A stretch of DNA of 64,000 nt, taken from positions 18,119 through 82,118 of the IMG/VR virus record IMGVR_UViG_3300000117_000011, one strand, 5' to 3'. Origin of the DNA: a virus. This document shows, one piece after another, positions 35,401-43,918 of the stretch (position 1 is its first letter; every line of letters begins with the position of its first letter). A program made the position numbers and the translations under genes. Below the pieces are notes generated by a model, which had not been told where the DNA came from, did no database searches, and worked only from the letters and a program-made list of their open reading frames with translations.

Positions 35401-35982
35401 CTCGAAGACGTCTCTTTGTCGAAAGATTTTAATAATTATTTAGTAAATCCTAGCTACGAAACCGATTCTGACTTTAGCAGCTTTGATGATATAAGACTTT
35501 CTATAGACTTTTCTTCAAGTAAATTTATAAATAAAGAAATATCAAAAATGATATTAGTCAACAACTATTTTACTCAAAATTTAAGTAATAGATCAAATTT
35601 GTATGCAAGTGAATATCAAAGCTTATATGAATTAAGAAATGTTTTTTACGAAAAACTTGAAAAAGAAATTAATATTAAACAACTGTATCAAGTTTACAAA
35701 TATTTTGATAACATATTAGAGAAATTATTATATGACGCAGTACCTTCAAAAGTCCATTATCAAGGCTTTAATTTTGTTTATGAGTCAAGTATTGCTGAAC
35801 GTCATAAATATCAGTACAAAATGTCAGACAGTAGATTTCCTGTAATAGATTCGTCAATAGACTATTCAAGATATAATACACGATATGCTTCTGATGAATT
35901 TTGGAATAGTTCAGATATCAGATTAAGTACATTTAGTAGAACAGATAATAATCAAATTATATCTACGACACCATTTAAATAA
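32449..35982 (+). CDS. Baseplate protein: LamG-like + 'KGT' tail domain + LamG-like
   Basis: 1177 residues from ATG 32449, coupled to the previous stop; a GTG at 32446 is possible but less likely. Residues ~142-361 form a concanavalin/LamG-like domain (YLNFDGTNTVIV, FSFDFWLYVDNVD, GLIGYIDEFRFFTGS). Residues ~500-650 contain VKLITIWARFFDQFKCYIDH and LWKRFLINSQDYITSKGTIN, then VKSVFNSFGLDVDTFINIRE. This 'YxxSKGTxxSVxxxFxxFG..xxIRE' pattern is seen in large contractile-phage tail proteins and may correspond to the gpI/gp7 wedge level. Residues ~702-880 form a second LamG-like domain (SADWSIETFIKFDH, GKLIGLKVWSKTL). Inference: a wedge protein with lectin domains facing outward. Confidence 0.72.
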   Translation: MFRQPGTAKLNKLKSQSSAIKKENNFNTNTTETIERIRNQSYVTNQSKDDRSKQDSEFLGRIDDYEGLFTNQQLESIDFSNFRNHVFFDSAVSKVHYSYDRILNDFPYDKSQYYFNQYFNSLDGFTKYVYDNFIPKNKGYLNFDGTNTVIVNDVTDNILNQNKEEKKVGLINLNKRKFSFDFWLYVDNVDNNEQLGKQIVFQKLYSNSSINNGITIYLDNFRRDESLEKNFCKINALITHSQSYHLCSAEICLGEFNHINFSFFNAKGKKHSKFYYNGIREKSSSSGSLSKNKEFSNLFLNTNFFIGNGFDHICERDSSLNVIKTTGLIGYIDEFRFFTGSRSDQDISKEKNINLHAKSGLEIYYKFNEPSSSYLNNHVVLDYSGHKTCGIIKKIDLSTYTQIEIKNFREKQTNIDFPLVYEKKEDNPVLFARFENILSDQEILLKKARKYDDVNPNIFYKFFPKSLFLESANAGGISGVFVSGEFIDVVEGNKINRTDLLKVEKPDNSLLVKLITIWARFFDQFKCYIDHITNIIDINYEDLNKGKKHSSIILPYAVSKLGFSFEEIFPSPILEKLDNKNLEYNELISETSIRQIQNNLWKRFLINSQDYITSKGTINSVKSVFNSFGLDVDTFINIREFNSQNKLNIYPGFKEKLTALKYIDFFENDIMLNSTQFNNNGLPINRVYFETTKQSSDFINLSADWSIETFIKFDHLKLNNYNNKQSIFRLDISPGNSTIPYINVIFEREKNTSQKGTLKLFVNEVNLNNEIKVAEINDVSILSGKIYYVCLTKKNKSSDCSEYVLSVINSDKMSRIQKTNNATCKVKIINKSVNLSNPSLRIGSLNVYEANDLSTLTNLDFHSTFEGKLIGLKVWSKTLNPMEKNIHKTDIFCHGSNDFNIVSSLNNLKVNINFRENIKNNIDNRQNTFLSLYNDVKNSDVSNLLFIPDTYIGKNFINIIDYVALEQSSAIDYPENYNRVNINSLEDVSLSKDFNNYLVNPSYETDSDFSSFDDIRLSIDFSSSKFINKEISKMILVNNYFTQNLSNRSNLYASEYQSLYELRNVFYEKLEKEINIKQLYQVYKYFDNILEKLLYDAVPSKVHYQGFNFVYESSIAERHKYQYKMSDSRFPVIDSSIDYSRYNTRYASDEFWNSSDIRLSTFSRTDNNQIISTTPFK

Positions 35983-35993
35983 AAGGCGAAAGA

Positions 35994-37061
35994 ATGAAAA
36001 TTGTAAAAATAAATGGTTTTCCTAACCACGTTTTTAAAGAAGGACGAGGATATCCAATTGACTTTGCCCTAATATCAAACAACATTGTTAGAGATAATGT
36101 TAACATATTAGACTTTAACAGGTCTATATACAAACATGCTAATAATAGACATTACATTAAAATAAAGTACAACTTTTTTAGCCCAGTTAAAAAAACAATA
36201 ATAGATCAAAAACATATACAGGCTTACAGAGAAAAAAGCAATTACAAAATAGAACCTTTTCATGAAAAAAATGTTGATTACAAAGAAGTTAAGACAAATA
36301 CAGAAATATTTGATCAAACGTTAGGCTATTTAGACGGAAATGAGATTTTTTTAGAGCTTGATGAAAAGGAGTATCAAGATAACAATAATCTTAATCTTGA
36401 AGAATTTGTCTTTCTTAATGAAGATGATGTTTTAAACTACGTTTATCCAATTAAATTTAATAAAACTAGCTTTCATAGAAGAGGTGGGAGAATAAATGTT
36501 TTTGATATAATGAACAAGTTGACCTTGAGTTCTCTTGGCATTGATAAGTTTAGAGGCTTTAAGGGTTACATGCTAAATAGTGGTAAAAATGCAACTAATG
36601 AAAACAACGTTATTCGAGACTTTTATGTTAAAAATAATATTGATCATGTTGCTTTTGAAGACGGTGTATTAGAAGGTTACTTATTTAATGAAAACCTTAC
36701 TAAAAAAATCGATAAAGTCAATATAAACTATGATCCTATAACAAAATTATCAACTACAACTTTTACTTTTAAAGATGTTATAAAAATATCAGGAGAACCA
36801 AGATATACAGAGTTAAATCAACAAAAAATTACACCATACAAAGATTTTGATAATAACAAAAACAATCCTAATTTAACAAATGATAGTCAAATATATTTAA
36901 ACAAACTAAAAGATGACAACTTAAACAATATTTTGTTAAATAATTCTACTATTTTTAATAGAATTAATGAAGATAAAATTTTTACTAATAACGGTAAGAC
37001 TGTTGATTTATCTTTATCTTCTGGAAAAGAATCGATAATTTTTCATGAAAGCTTAGACTGA
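35994..37061 (+). CDS. Uncharacterised baseplate-cluster structural protein
   Basis: 355 residues. AAGG lies upstream of the ATG. Polar, Asn- and Lys-rich, no cysteine, no membrane segment. Notable phrases are GFPNHVFKEGRGYPIDFA near the N-terminus and FHRRGGRINVFDIMNKLTL in the centre. I do not recognise the family. It lies between two other large structural genes and its stop overlaps the next start (TGATG), so it is probably part of the same assembly. Confidence 0.65.
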   Translation: MKIVKINGFPNHVFKEGRGYPIDFALISNNIVRDNVNILDFNRSIYKHANNRHYIKIKYNFFSPVKKTIIDQKHIQAYREKSNYKIEPFHEKNVDYKEVKTNTEIFDQTLGYLDGNEIFLELDEKEYQDNNNLNLEEFVFLNEDDVLNYVYPIKFNKTSFHRRGGRINVFDIMNKLTLSSLGIDKFRGFKGYMLNSGKNATNENNVIRDFYVKNNIDHVAFEDGVLEGYLFNENLTKKIDKVNINYDPITKLSTTTFTFKDVIKISGEPRYTELNQQKITPYKDFDNNKNNPNLTNDSQIYLNKLKDDNLNNILLNNSTIFNRINEDKIFTNNGKTVDLSLSSGKESIIFHESLD

Positions 37062-39688
37062 TGCCAAAAATAAGACAAAAAGAACATTTAAAAATTGACG
37101 GTGAATACAGAAAAAAGTCAGGTATTTTAACAAGATCATTAAAAAATGCAATTACAAAAAACATAAATAGCAAATCTTTCTTTAAAGAAAACAATTTACA
37201 TAATAGTCGTCAAATAGAATATAACGCTATACCTTTTAATGATAACAACACACCTCTTTTCATAGAAAAACTAGTCAATCCTGTTATTCCGATAGAAGAT
37301 GAACTTAAGTCTAGAAGCAGTATATTACATACTCCAAATGAGTTTGATACAACATTTAAAATTCAAAAGCTAACAAAGTCTAGATTTTATGACAAAAATT
37401 TAGAAACACAATTTTTAAATGAAAGCATAGATTTTCACCCTTATGATGATGCGACTATTGAAAGTAAACTAGACTTAACAGGTAATAAAGAAAAAATCAA
37501 TATTAATCTTGAATTTGATGATCCTTGCAGACTTTCTCTTAATAAAACTAACAATAACTCTGTAACATTAAATAGTCAAACTTTTATTGCTGATAATTGT
37601 CCTGTTGTTTATTATAATTTTGAAGACAAGAAGTGGGATTATCTAGGTAAACCTATGCAGGAATACTTTCAGAGTGAAGAAAATTTAAAAAAAATACCTT
37701 TGGCTTTTAATTCAATATCACCTGAATTTGAAAAAACAAAAATTGAAAATCAAACTTTAGGCATACCTATCAATACTTTTGGTTTTCCTTTTGACAGTAG
37801 ATATAGAGCTATGAATAGACATTTGCTAAAAATGAAAAGTTATATATCAAAGCCTTTTGTAGTCGAAAAAATAAAAATTAAATTTATAGGAACAAATCTT
37901 GCAGAAGTCGAAGACAACTTAAATCATTCAATTTTGAATTCTTTAAACTTTTTTGTATTGAATCAAAGAAAAAACTTAAATGAAAATTCATTTACAAACC
38001 TAAACTTAGAAAGTGGTACATATAAAAAAGCAGTAGCCTCTAATGTTAATTCTGGATTTAATATTGTAGAATCTAATGTCGATTATAAAATTAACGAAAT
38101 GCCTTTTTTCCACAATAAAGTTAATATTAATAGTTCTAATGAAAGTAACGATATCTATCTAGGCAGCAAGTCTACTATTACTTACGAAGAAAGTCAGGCC
38201 AGTCAAAGAGAACTAGTTGGTTATTTGTCCTTGGTTAATTTTTCATCCGGATCGAACAATACTGATAATATTGATTATGAAGGCATAAAAAATAATGCAG
38301 ACTACTTTTACGAAGAACTTACATCGCCTCCAGCAGGATATACAGCAAAGTGCATTTTTAATAAAAAGACTTTAACATTATCAGGAAAAGTTAGAACTCC
38401 TGTGTATTATAACACTTTAGAATCAATAACAGCAGAAAATATTTATCCATACAGTAAGTTTACGAGTAGGACTGGGACTGAATATAGTACAGAAAGATCA
38501 ATAAAGTCTGATTTTAAAAAAGGCATCAATATTGAGACTACACAAGATGACAATGACAAAATAATATCTTTAGGTACGAATATTTTTAAAGAAAATCCGT
38601 ATATTTTAAATCCGACTGATGATATTATTTTTGGTTTTAGTTTTAATCCTAGCATGAAGTTTTTTAATAACTCAAGTTACTCTAATGACATCTTTATGCT
38701 TTTTGAAAATGTTAAGATTACATTAATAGGAAGTTATTACGCAAATAACGAAAGTAAAAAATCGGACGATACTAACTTCAATCTAAGTAATTCAAAAAAA
38801 GTAAACTTCTATGAAAGCAAAAACACGACTGACAGAGTTGGGTTTAATAATATTTACTTGAATAAAGGTGCCTACTATGACTCAACAGTAACAGAAATAC
38901 TGTCAGCAGGATCTTTTGGACAAAACAAAGTGGTTTATGAAGACTTTTACTCAAGTGCAGGAAATGACAATATAAACCCAAAAAGACTGTTTTTCGCATC
39001 AGACTCAGGAACTTTTACAAGCTATAATATTGTAGAAAAAAGTAACGAAGTAATTACTTTGGAAGACAGCAATAATTTAGAAACAGTTAACGTAATTTTA
39101 GAAGAGTTATTTAGTAATGTTTATTTTAATAAAAAAAATTGCCGTAGCGCAAGGCTAACAGAAGATAAAAAATATGTATTCGACATTAGTGACAATTCTC
39201 TTGTAGGTTATGATATTAAATTAGGCATATCAAGCGTAAAGACTGATGCGTCTATTTACAACGATCAAGGCGTTAACTACATAGGCATAGCAGGTACGTC
39301 AGATGCAAAAATAGAAATAGAGCCAAGAGCAATAAGTTCAAGTGAAAACTTAACACTGTTTTTTGTTAATATTAATGCTAGCAATCAAATTGATTTTCAT
39401 CTTGAAGCAAGTAGTATAATAATTATTAAGGATTCAATGCCTAGAAATAAGTCAGTCTATAGATATAGAAGTTTTGGGCAACCTTTTGATAAGTTATACG
39501 AGTATAGATTTTTGCCTTATAATGACATAGATGATAACAACAAGGCGTTTTATACAATTTACAAAAGATTTAAAAATTTGTTTTTAGAAGAAATTGAAAT
39601 GCCTACATTGTCATTTAATGTAGATCAATATAGCAGAATTTCTGTTCCTAGTCCATTTTCAGATGATTTTATTGACTTAGCAACATAA
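37061..39688 (+). CDS. Uncharacterised large structural protein
   Basis: 875 residues, coupled to the preceding gene by TGATG. The N-terminal ~45 residues are basic (RQKEHLKIDGEYRKKSG), the rest beta-prone and Asn/Ser-rich. The middle holds repeated strand-turn patterns (IIFGFSFNPSMKFF, MLFENVKITLIGSYY), and the C-terminal part has YRYRSFGQPFDKLYEYRFLP and IPTLSFN-like strands. No enzymatic motif. Function unknown; probably a baseplate or tail-tip component by context. It is followed by a 53-nt gap with a promoter-like element. Confidence 0.66.
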   Translation: MPKIRQKEHLKIDGEYRKKSGILTRSLKNAITKNINSKSFFKENNLHNSRQIEYNAIPFNDNNTPLFIEKLVNPVIPIEDELKSRSSILHTPNEFDTTFKIQKLTKSRFYDKNLETQFLNESIDFHPYDDATIESKLDLTGNKEKININLEFDDPCRLSLNKTNNNSVTLNSQTFIADNCPVVYYNFEDKKWDYLGKPMQEYFQSEENLKKIPLAFNSISPEFEKTKIENQTLGIPINTFGFPFDSRYRAMNRHLLKMKSYISKPFVVEKIKIKFIGTNLAEVEDNLNHSILNSLNFFVLNQRKNLNENSFTNLNLESGTYKKAVASNVNSGFNIVESNVDYKINEMPFFHNKVNINSSNESNDIYLGSKSTITYEESQASQRELVGYLSLVNFSSGSNNTDNIDYEGIKNNADYFYEELTSPPAGYTAKCIFNKKTLTLSGKVRTPVYYNTLESITAENIYPYSKFTSRTGTEYSTERSIKSDFKKGINIETTQDDNDKIISLGTNIFKENPYILNPTDDIIFGFSFNPSMKFFNNSSYSNDIFMLFENVKITLIGSYYANNESKKSDDTNFNLSNSKKVNFYESKNTTDRVGFNNIYLNKGAYYDSTVTEILSAGSFGQNKVVYEDFYSSAGNDNINPKRLFFASDSGTFTSYNIVEKSNEVITLEDSNNLETVNVILEELFSNVYFNKKNCRSARLTEDKKYVFDISDNSLVGYDIKLGISSVKTDASIYNDQGVNYIGIAGTSDAKIEIEPRAISSSENLTLFFVNINASNQIDFHLEASSIIIIKDSMPRNKSVYRYRSFGQPFDKLYEYRFLPYNDIDDNNKAFYTIYKRFKNLFLEEIEMPTLSFNVDQYSRISVPSPFSDDFIDLAT

Positions 39689-39702
39689 AAGTAAGTTTTA
39701 AA

Positions 39703-39722
39703 TAATGATATTTATAAAAGTA
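39703..39722 (+). promoter_or_regulatory. Promoter-like ATATTTATAAAAG element
   Basis: The gap 39689-39741 contains TATTTATA (39709-39716), overlapping TATAAAAG (39713-39720; six of eight matches to TATAAATA). ATAAAAGTA occurs twice (39685-39693 and 39714-39722). The element lies about 25 nt before the start at 39742. The ATATTTA core also occurs before genes 25 (27849), 51160 and 61476. Confidence 0.35.
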
Positions 39723-39741
39723 TTGTAGTTAGGCAAAGTAA

Positions 39742-40752
39742 ATGGCAGGTTTTTTAAACAAAAAAGACAGACTTATCGATTATAAACTTACAGAAAATGG
39801 TCGAAAGCAATTAGCGTCTGGCGATATAAGATTTAAATATTATACTTTTTCTGATCGTTCTATACATTATGAATCGTCAGTCCAAGATAACAAGATAATA
39901 TCAGACTCAGAATTTTATTATTTGCCTTTTGAAGTTTCAACTAATCCAGGTTTAACTAATAACCCAGAATACTACTTGTCAAATACTCTTTCTTTTGAAA
40001 ATACAGAAGATAACATATTCAGACTCAAACAAACTCAAAAAGTATTAGGCAATTCACTTTCTTCACAAAATTATATAAGCAGAAAAAAAATAACAAATAA
40101 TTTAGTTTCTGGTAATGGAGAAATTTATTTTGACAATTTAGATTTAAAATCAGAATTTGATTTTGCAAATAATTCTAGTATAAGACGATATCCAACTATT
40201 AAATTTTTTGAAGAAAATATAAGTAATATTGAAAATGTTGAAAACGATAAAAGATTTAGCACACATTTAAAGAATTTAAAGCTTATTCCAGAAAGTTCTT
40301 TAGGACAAAAAATAATTAATGACAATAATGTTGAAATTGTTGAAAGCGGCTTGAACTTTATATATAAAACTTTAGATTTAAAAAACAACATTGAATTAAA
40401 TTCCCCTAGAGAAAGTTCAATTACAAAAGCTATTAATGTTCTTAAGAAAAACAAAAATAGATTTTTTTACCTTGAGTATGAATTGAATAGTTCTTATTTG
40501 TCAAATGATGATATTTTTAATTTTGAAATTCATTCTATAAATGAAGATCAAAGTCTTTCAAAACTTCCAATTGTTAGTCTTGGTAAATTTTTTGACAAAG
40601 ACAACAATAAATTTATTAACGTATATTTGATAGGAAAGTTTATCAAAAAAAACGAAATAGAAGAATTTAAAAATTTTGAAAACAAGACTTATTATTTTGA
40701 AGAAATAAGCAACTATTATTTTATAAACTTATTTACATTGGTAGCAGAGTAA
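39742..40752 (+). CDS. Structural protein with 'GFLN...LTxxGR' N-terminal domain (paralogue 1)
   Basis: 336 residues. The first ~45 residues (MAGFLNKKDRLIDYKLTENG, then RKQLASGDIRFKYYTFSD) match the start of the 248-aa protein at 51160 (GFLN, Asp, LT..GR, L, G.F, then an aromatic/Asp end). Such an N-terminus is recurrent in structural proteins of T4-like marine phages (from memory). The C-terminal two thirds differ from the paralogue and are Asn/Lys-rich. Probably a baseplate or tail protein; the shared N-domain could be the part that docks to a common partner. Confidence 0.7.
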   Translation: MAGFLNKKDRLIDYKLTENGRKQLASGDIRFKYYTFSDRSIHYESSVQDNKIISDSEFYYLPFEVSTNPGLTNNPEYYLSNTLSFENTEDNIFRLKQTQKVLGNSLSSQNYISRKKITNNLVSGNGEIYFDNLDLKSEFDFANNSSIRRYPTIKFFEENISNIENVENDKRFSTHLKNLKLIPESSLGQKIINDNNVEIVESGLNFIYKTLDLKNNIELNSPRESSITKAINVLKKNKNRFFYLEYELNSSYLSNDDIFNFEIHSINEDQSLSKLPIVSLGKFFDKDNNKFINVYLIGKFIKKNEIEEFKNFENKTYYFEEISNYYFINLFTLVAE

Positions 40753-40753
40753 A

Positions 40754-43700
40754 ATGTTAAAAAAAGCAAACAAACAACAAATTATTAAAAACATTGATAT
40801 AGAAAATGCATTTATTGATGAGAGTAGTTTTTATATTCCTGTAACTTTAAATGTTGCTGAAAGCTTGTTTTTTGATATTGAAAAAATATGCGTTTCAATA
40901 ATTCCTAAAAACTTTGTGTACAATCATAGCTCGGGTAACAGCCTCGGTGAATTGCAATCACTCAACAAAGGGTTTTCTTTGCTAGAAAAACCGTTATTCG
41001 TTAAAAAGTTTTCTAATAACAATAAGTCTTTAGGAGAAATAGATATTGAACAAGAAAGTTCAAACAACAATATTTTTAAATATTTATACTCTAAAAATAT
41101 TGTCTCTTCAAAAGGGCAAGAAGAGTTTTTAGAGTATCAAACTGCTGTTTTTTTTGATGAACAAGGCGTTTCACAAACTAAAACTTTTGTTAATGTTATA
41201 CCTTTAAGTTTAATAGAAGAAAAAACAGTATCAGTAAATCGTTTCATAGAAGGTGACGATAGACCGCTATTTATATACAGCGATATTATTATTAATGTTT
41301 ATGCAATAAACTCAAAAAAAGAGATTATTGACAACTTTAGTATTGAATCAAAAAAAATAAATGAATATGAAGTAAATACAAACGCTGAAGCAGTTAGATT
41401 AATAGAAATAGAAAATGCACTTAGTTCTTTTACAAATTCTTTTGATATTTTATTTACACCTTATAACTTTCCAATATCTGAGAATTATCGGTTAGGTAGC
41501 TTAAACGGCATTGACGTTAGTTTTAATAAAGATATTTTAAACGCAATATTTATTGATAGAGGTTTTTCAAATGAAACTGTACAAAGGCTTAACATTAATT
41601 TGTTTCAAAATGATGTAAATACTTCATATAACTTAACTTCAATAAGAAGTTTTGACTTTTTTAGATTTGGCGAAATAAATTCTAGACAAGGTAATAATTT
41701 TTCAAATTCTCTTATAAATGATTCTAATTTTCAAGTTTTTACTAATAATATATGTGATTATTTAGATATAAACAATTTAAATGAAATTGAAATAGATGTA
41801 AGTTTTAATCTTGTTTATACAAGTAGCAATATAAACATAACAAAAAGAATTATCGTTAATAAAAATAGTATAAAACACCTCAAAGAAGACTTTTTAAAAT
41901 ATAAATTTGAAAAAGACTTAGTACAAAAAAAAGTAATTTTTGCAAATCTGAGTAAATTTAGAAACAACACAGTCACTGATGTATATAAACTAACTTTGGG
42001 CCTCAATTTAGAAAACTATTCTAAATCAGACATTATAGAAAGCGGTATTTCTTTAACATTTGTTAAAAAAGACTACTCAGTAATAAACTCTATAGAAACT
42101 TTTTTCTTTGATGATGCTCTTACTGAAGGTAATTCTATTGCAATTGATTCATCTAATATTATAAAAAACTACTTCTTAGAAGAAAATAGATTAGTACTTT
42201 ATTTTCCCTATACTAGACATTTAGAATATGACGATATTATAGGTTGCTATATTAATTTTTTCAATGAGGGCAGCAGAGAGTCTCTTAGTATTGGTTTGTT
42301 TTCTACCATTACTGTAAATGAAAGTTTAAGAAGTTTAAATACTGAATTGTTAAATATATACGATTTATGTTCTAATTTATTAATACGACAGACATCTTTT
42401 GTCACAGATTCTTCTGACACTGAATTTTTAAGGGCTGTTTTAAATATTGAAGAAGAATATTATTATAAAATTAACATGACAAACTTAATTTCAAATTCTG
42501 ATCTTAAAAAGATAGGCTATTTTAGTAATGCAGATGATTCAATACAAGAAAAAATAAATCAAATTATCGGTAATGTAATATTAAAAAGTGAAAAAATATT
42601 AAAAATAGACGGCGTTGAAATCAAAGAAAAAGTCTCATATGATTTAATGAGTGATATATATCAAAACTATGAGAATGTAAATGGCAAAATCAGTGTTACT
42701 CTACAGCAAACAAGCGCAAAAAAGTTATTTGAAAACTTTGACGTAGAAAGAATATTGCTTGGAACAGACTTTTTAGACTTTATAAAATCTATTAGGACAG
42801 GTCAAAAACCTGTCTATTCAACAGATGATTATGTAACATATACTAATAAAGTAAGTTACATAATAATGAAAGAAGGAACGATTGCTAATTTTGGTGAAAC
42901 AAATAATGTAGCGTCATACAAACAAAATATTATGGACTTTATTATTTCAAGTAATCCTAATTTTAAAGCAACAATAGCAAATAGTTTAAAAAATAAACTA
43001 TACAGTAATTTATATTTTTCTAATAAAGCAAAAGACATAGAAAAAATATTTAATATTTCTGGATTTGAACAAAATAATTTCTTCAATAAAGAAATGCTAG
43101 TAAAAAAGAGCTTGTTCAATACTAATCAAAGTGTAGATGTAATTGAAAATAACAATGTAACGCCAGTTATAAACTTGAATGATATTACAAATATGTTATT
43201 TGAAAATGCTCAAAAGTGTACTTCTAATATCAAAGCAAACTTATTTAACTCAAAAATTATTTTGCAAAAAATTAAAAAAGGTAGAGACTTTGTTTTACAA
43301 GGGAGTGAAGTTAGTAGATTAATCAACGAATATCAAAATAGCGATAATAGCTTTATACAAAGTGCTTTTTTCTATCCAGAAATTGTTTTAGATCCAGAAT
43401 TTAATTTTAGTAATAACTTAGATTCTGAAGAACTTGTTTTTTTAAAGGACGACGAAAAAGCTTTTATAACTTTTAAAAATAGAAATGTTTTAAGTGATTA
43501 TATGAATCAGCTTGCAGTTAGTATTGAAAATGATCAAATTATTGCGAACATAGTTAAAAAAGATATTGATTTTAAAAGATTCAATAAAGACTATTATTCT
43601 TTGATATTGAACTATCTCGAACAAGAAAGAAGACGCGCTTTGCCAAGAAGATCTGAAAGCTTTTTTGGTAGATCTAGATCTAGAGAAAGAGTTTTATTAG

Positions 43701-43918
43701 TAAGCAATATTGTGATAAGAGTCTGTATTGTATACAATATAAATAACTTAAGTTATTTATTAACAAAAAACGTAATAATTGATCCAGTTGACAACTTAAA
43801 AGCGTATGTTAATTATAATTCTTATAGAAAATCAAAAAGAAAATTAAATATAAACTTTCTTGATTTAGAAAATAATATCTACATGCCTAGTATTTCTTAT
43901 AAAGGAATGAAAAAATAA
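40754..43918 (+). CDS. Uncharacterised large structural protein (1054 aa)
   Basis: Starts 2 nt after the preceding stop and ends in TAATG overlapping the next start. Beta-rich in the first half, with recurrent 'FDIL/IDVSF' strands; more helical near residues 530-830. A basic patch near the C-terminus (RRRALPRRSESFFGRSRSRE) is unusual in this otherwise acidic/Asn-rich protein. No recognised domain. Probably a core component of the enlarged baseplate because it is translationally coupled to its neighbours. Confidence 0.66.
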   Translation: MLKKANKQQIIKNIDIENAFIDESSFYIPVTLNVAESLFFDIEKICVSIIPKNFVYNHSSGNSLGELQSLNKGFSLLEKPLFVKKFSNNNKSLGEIDIEQESSNNNIFKYLYSKNIVSSKGQEEFLEYQTAVFFDEQGVSQTKTFVNVIPLSLIEEKTVSVNRFIEGDDRPLFIYSDIIINVYAINSKKEIIDNFSIESKKINEYEVNTNAEAVRLIEIENALSSFTNSFDILFTPYNFPISENYRLGSLNGIDVSFNKDILNAIFIDRGFSNETVQRLNINLFQNDVNTSYNLTSIRSFDFFRFGEINSRQGNNFSNSLINDSNFQVFTNNICDYLDINNLNEIEIDVSFNLVYTSSNINITKRIIVNKNSIKHLKEDFLKYKFEKDLVQKKVIFANLSKFRNNTVTDVYKLTLGLNLENYSKSDIIESGISLTFVKKDYSVINSIETFFFDDALTEGNSIAIDSSNIIKNYFLEENRLVLYFPYTRHLEYDDIIGCYINFFNEGSRESLSIGLFSTITVNESLRSLNTELLNIYDLCSNLLIRQTSFVTDSSDTEFLRAVLNIEEEYYYKINMTNLISNSDLKKIGYFSNADDSIQEKINQIIGNVILKSEKILKIDGVEIKEKVSYDLMSDIYQNYENVNGKISVTLQQTSAKKLFENFDVERILLGTDFLDFIKSIRTGQKPVYSTDDYVTYTNKVSYIIMKEGTIANFGETNNVASYKQNIMDFIISSNPNFKATIANSLKNKLYSNLYFSNKAKDIEKIFNISGFEQNNFFNKEMLVKKSLFNTNQSVDVIENNNVTPVINLNDITNMLFENAQKCTSNIKANLFNSKIILQKIKKGRDFVLQGSEVSRLINEYQNSDNSFIQSAFFYPEIVLDPEFNFSNNLDSEELVFLKDDEKAFITFKNRNVLSDYMNQLAVSIENDQIIANIVKKDIDFKRFNKDYYSLILNYLEQERRRALPRRSESFFGRSRSRERVLLVSNIVIRVCIVYNINNLSYLLTKNVIIDPVDNLKAYVNYNSYRKSKRKLNINFLDLENNIYMPSISYKGMKK

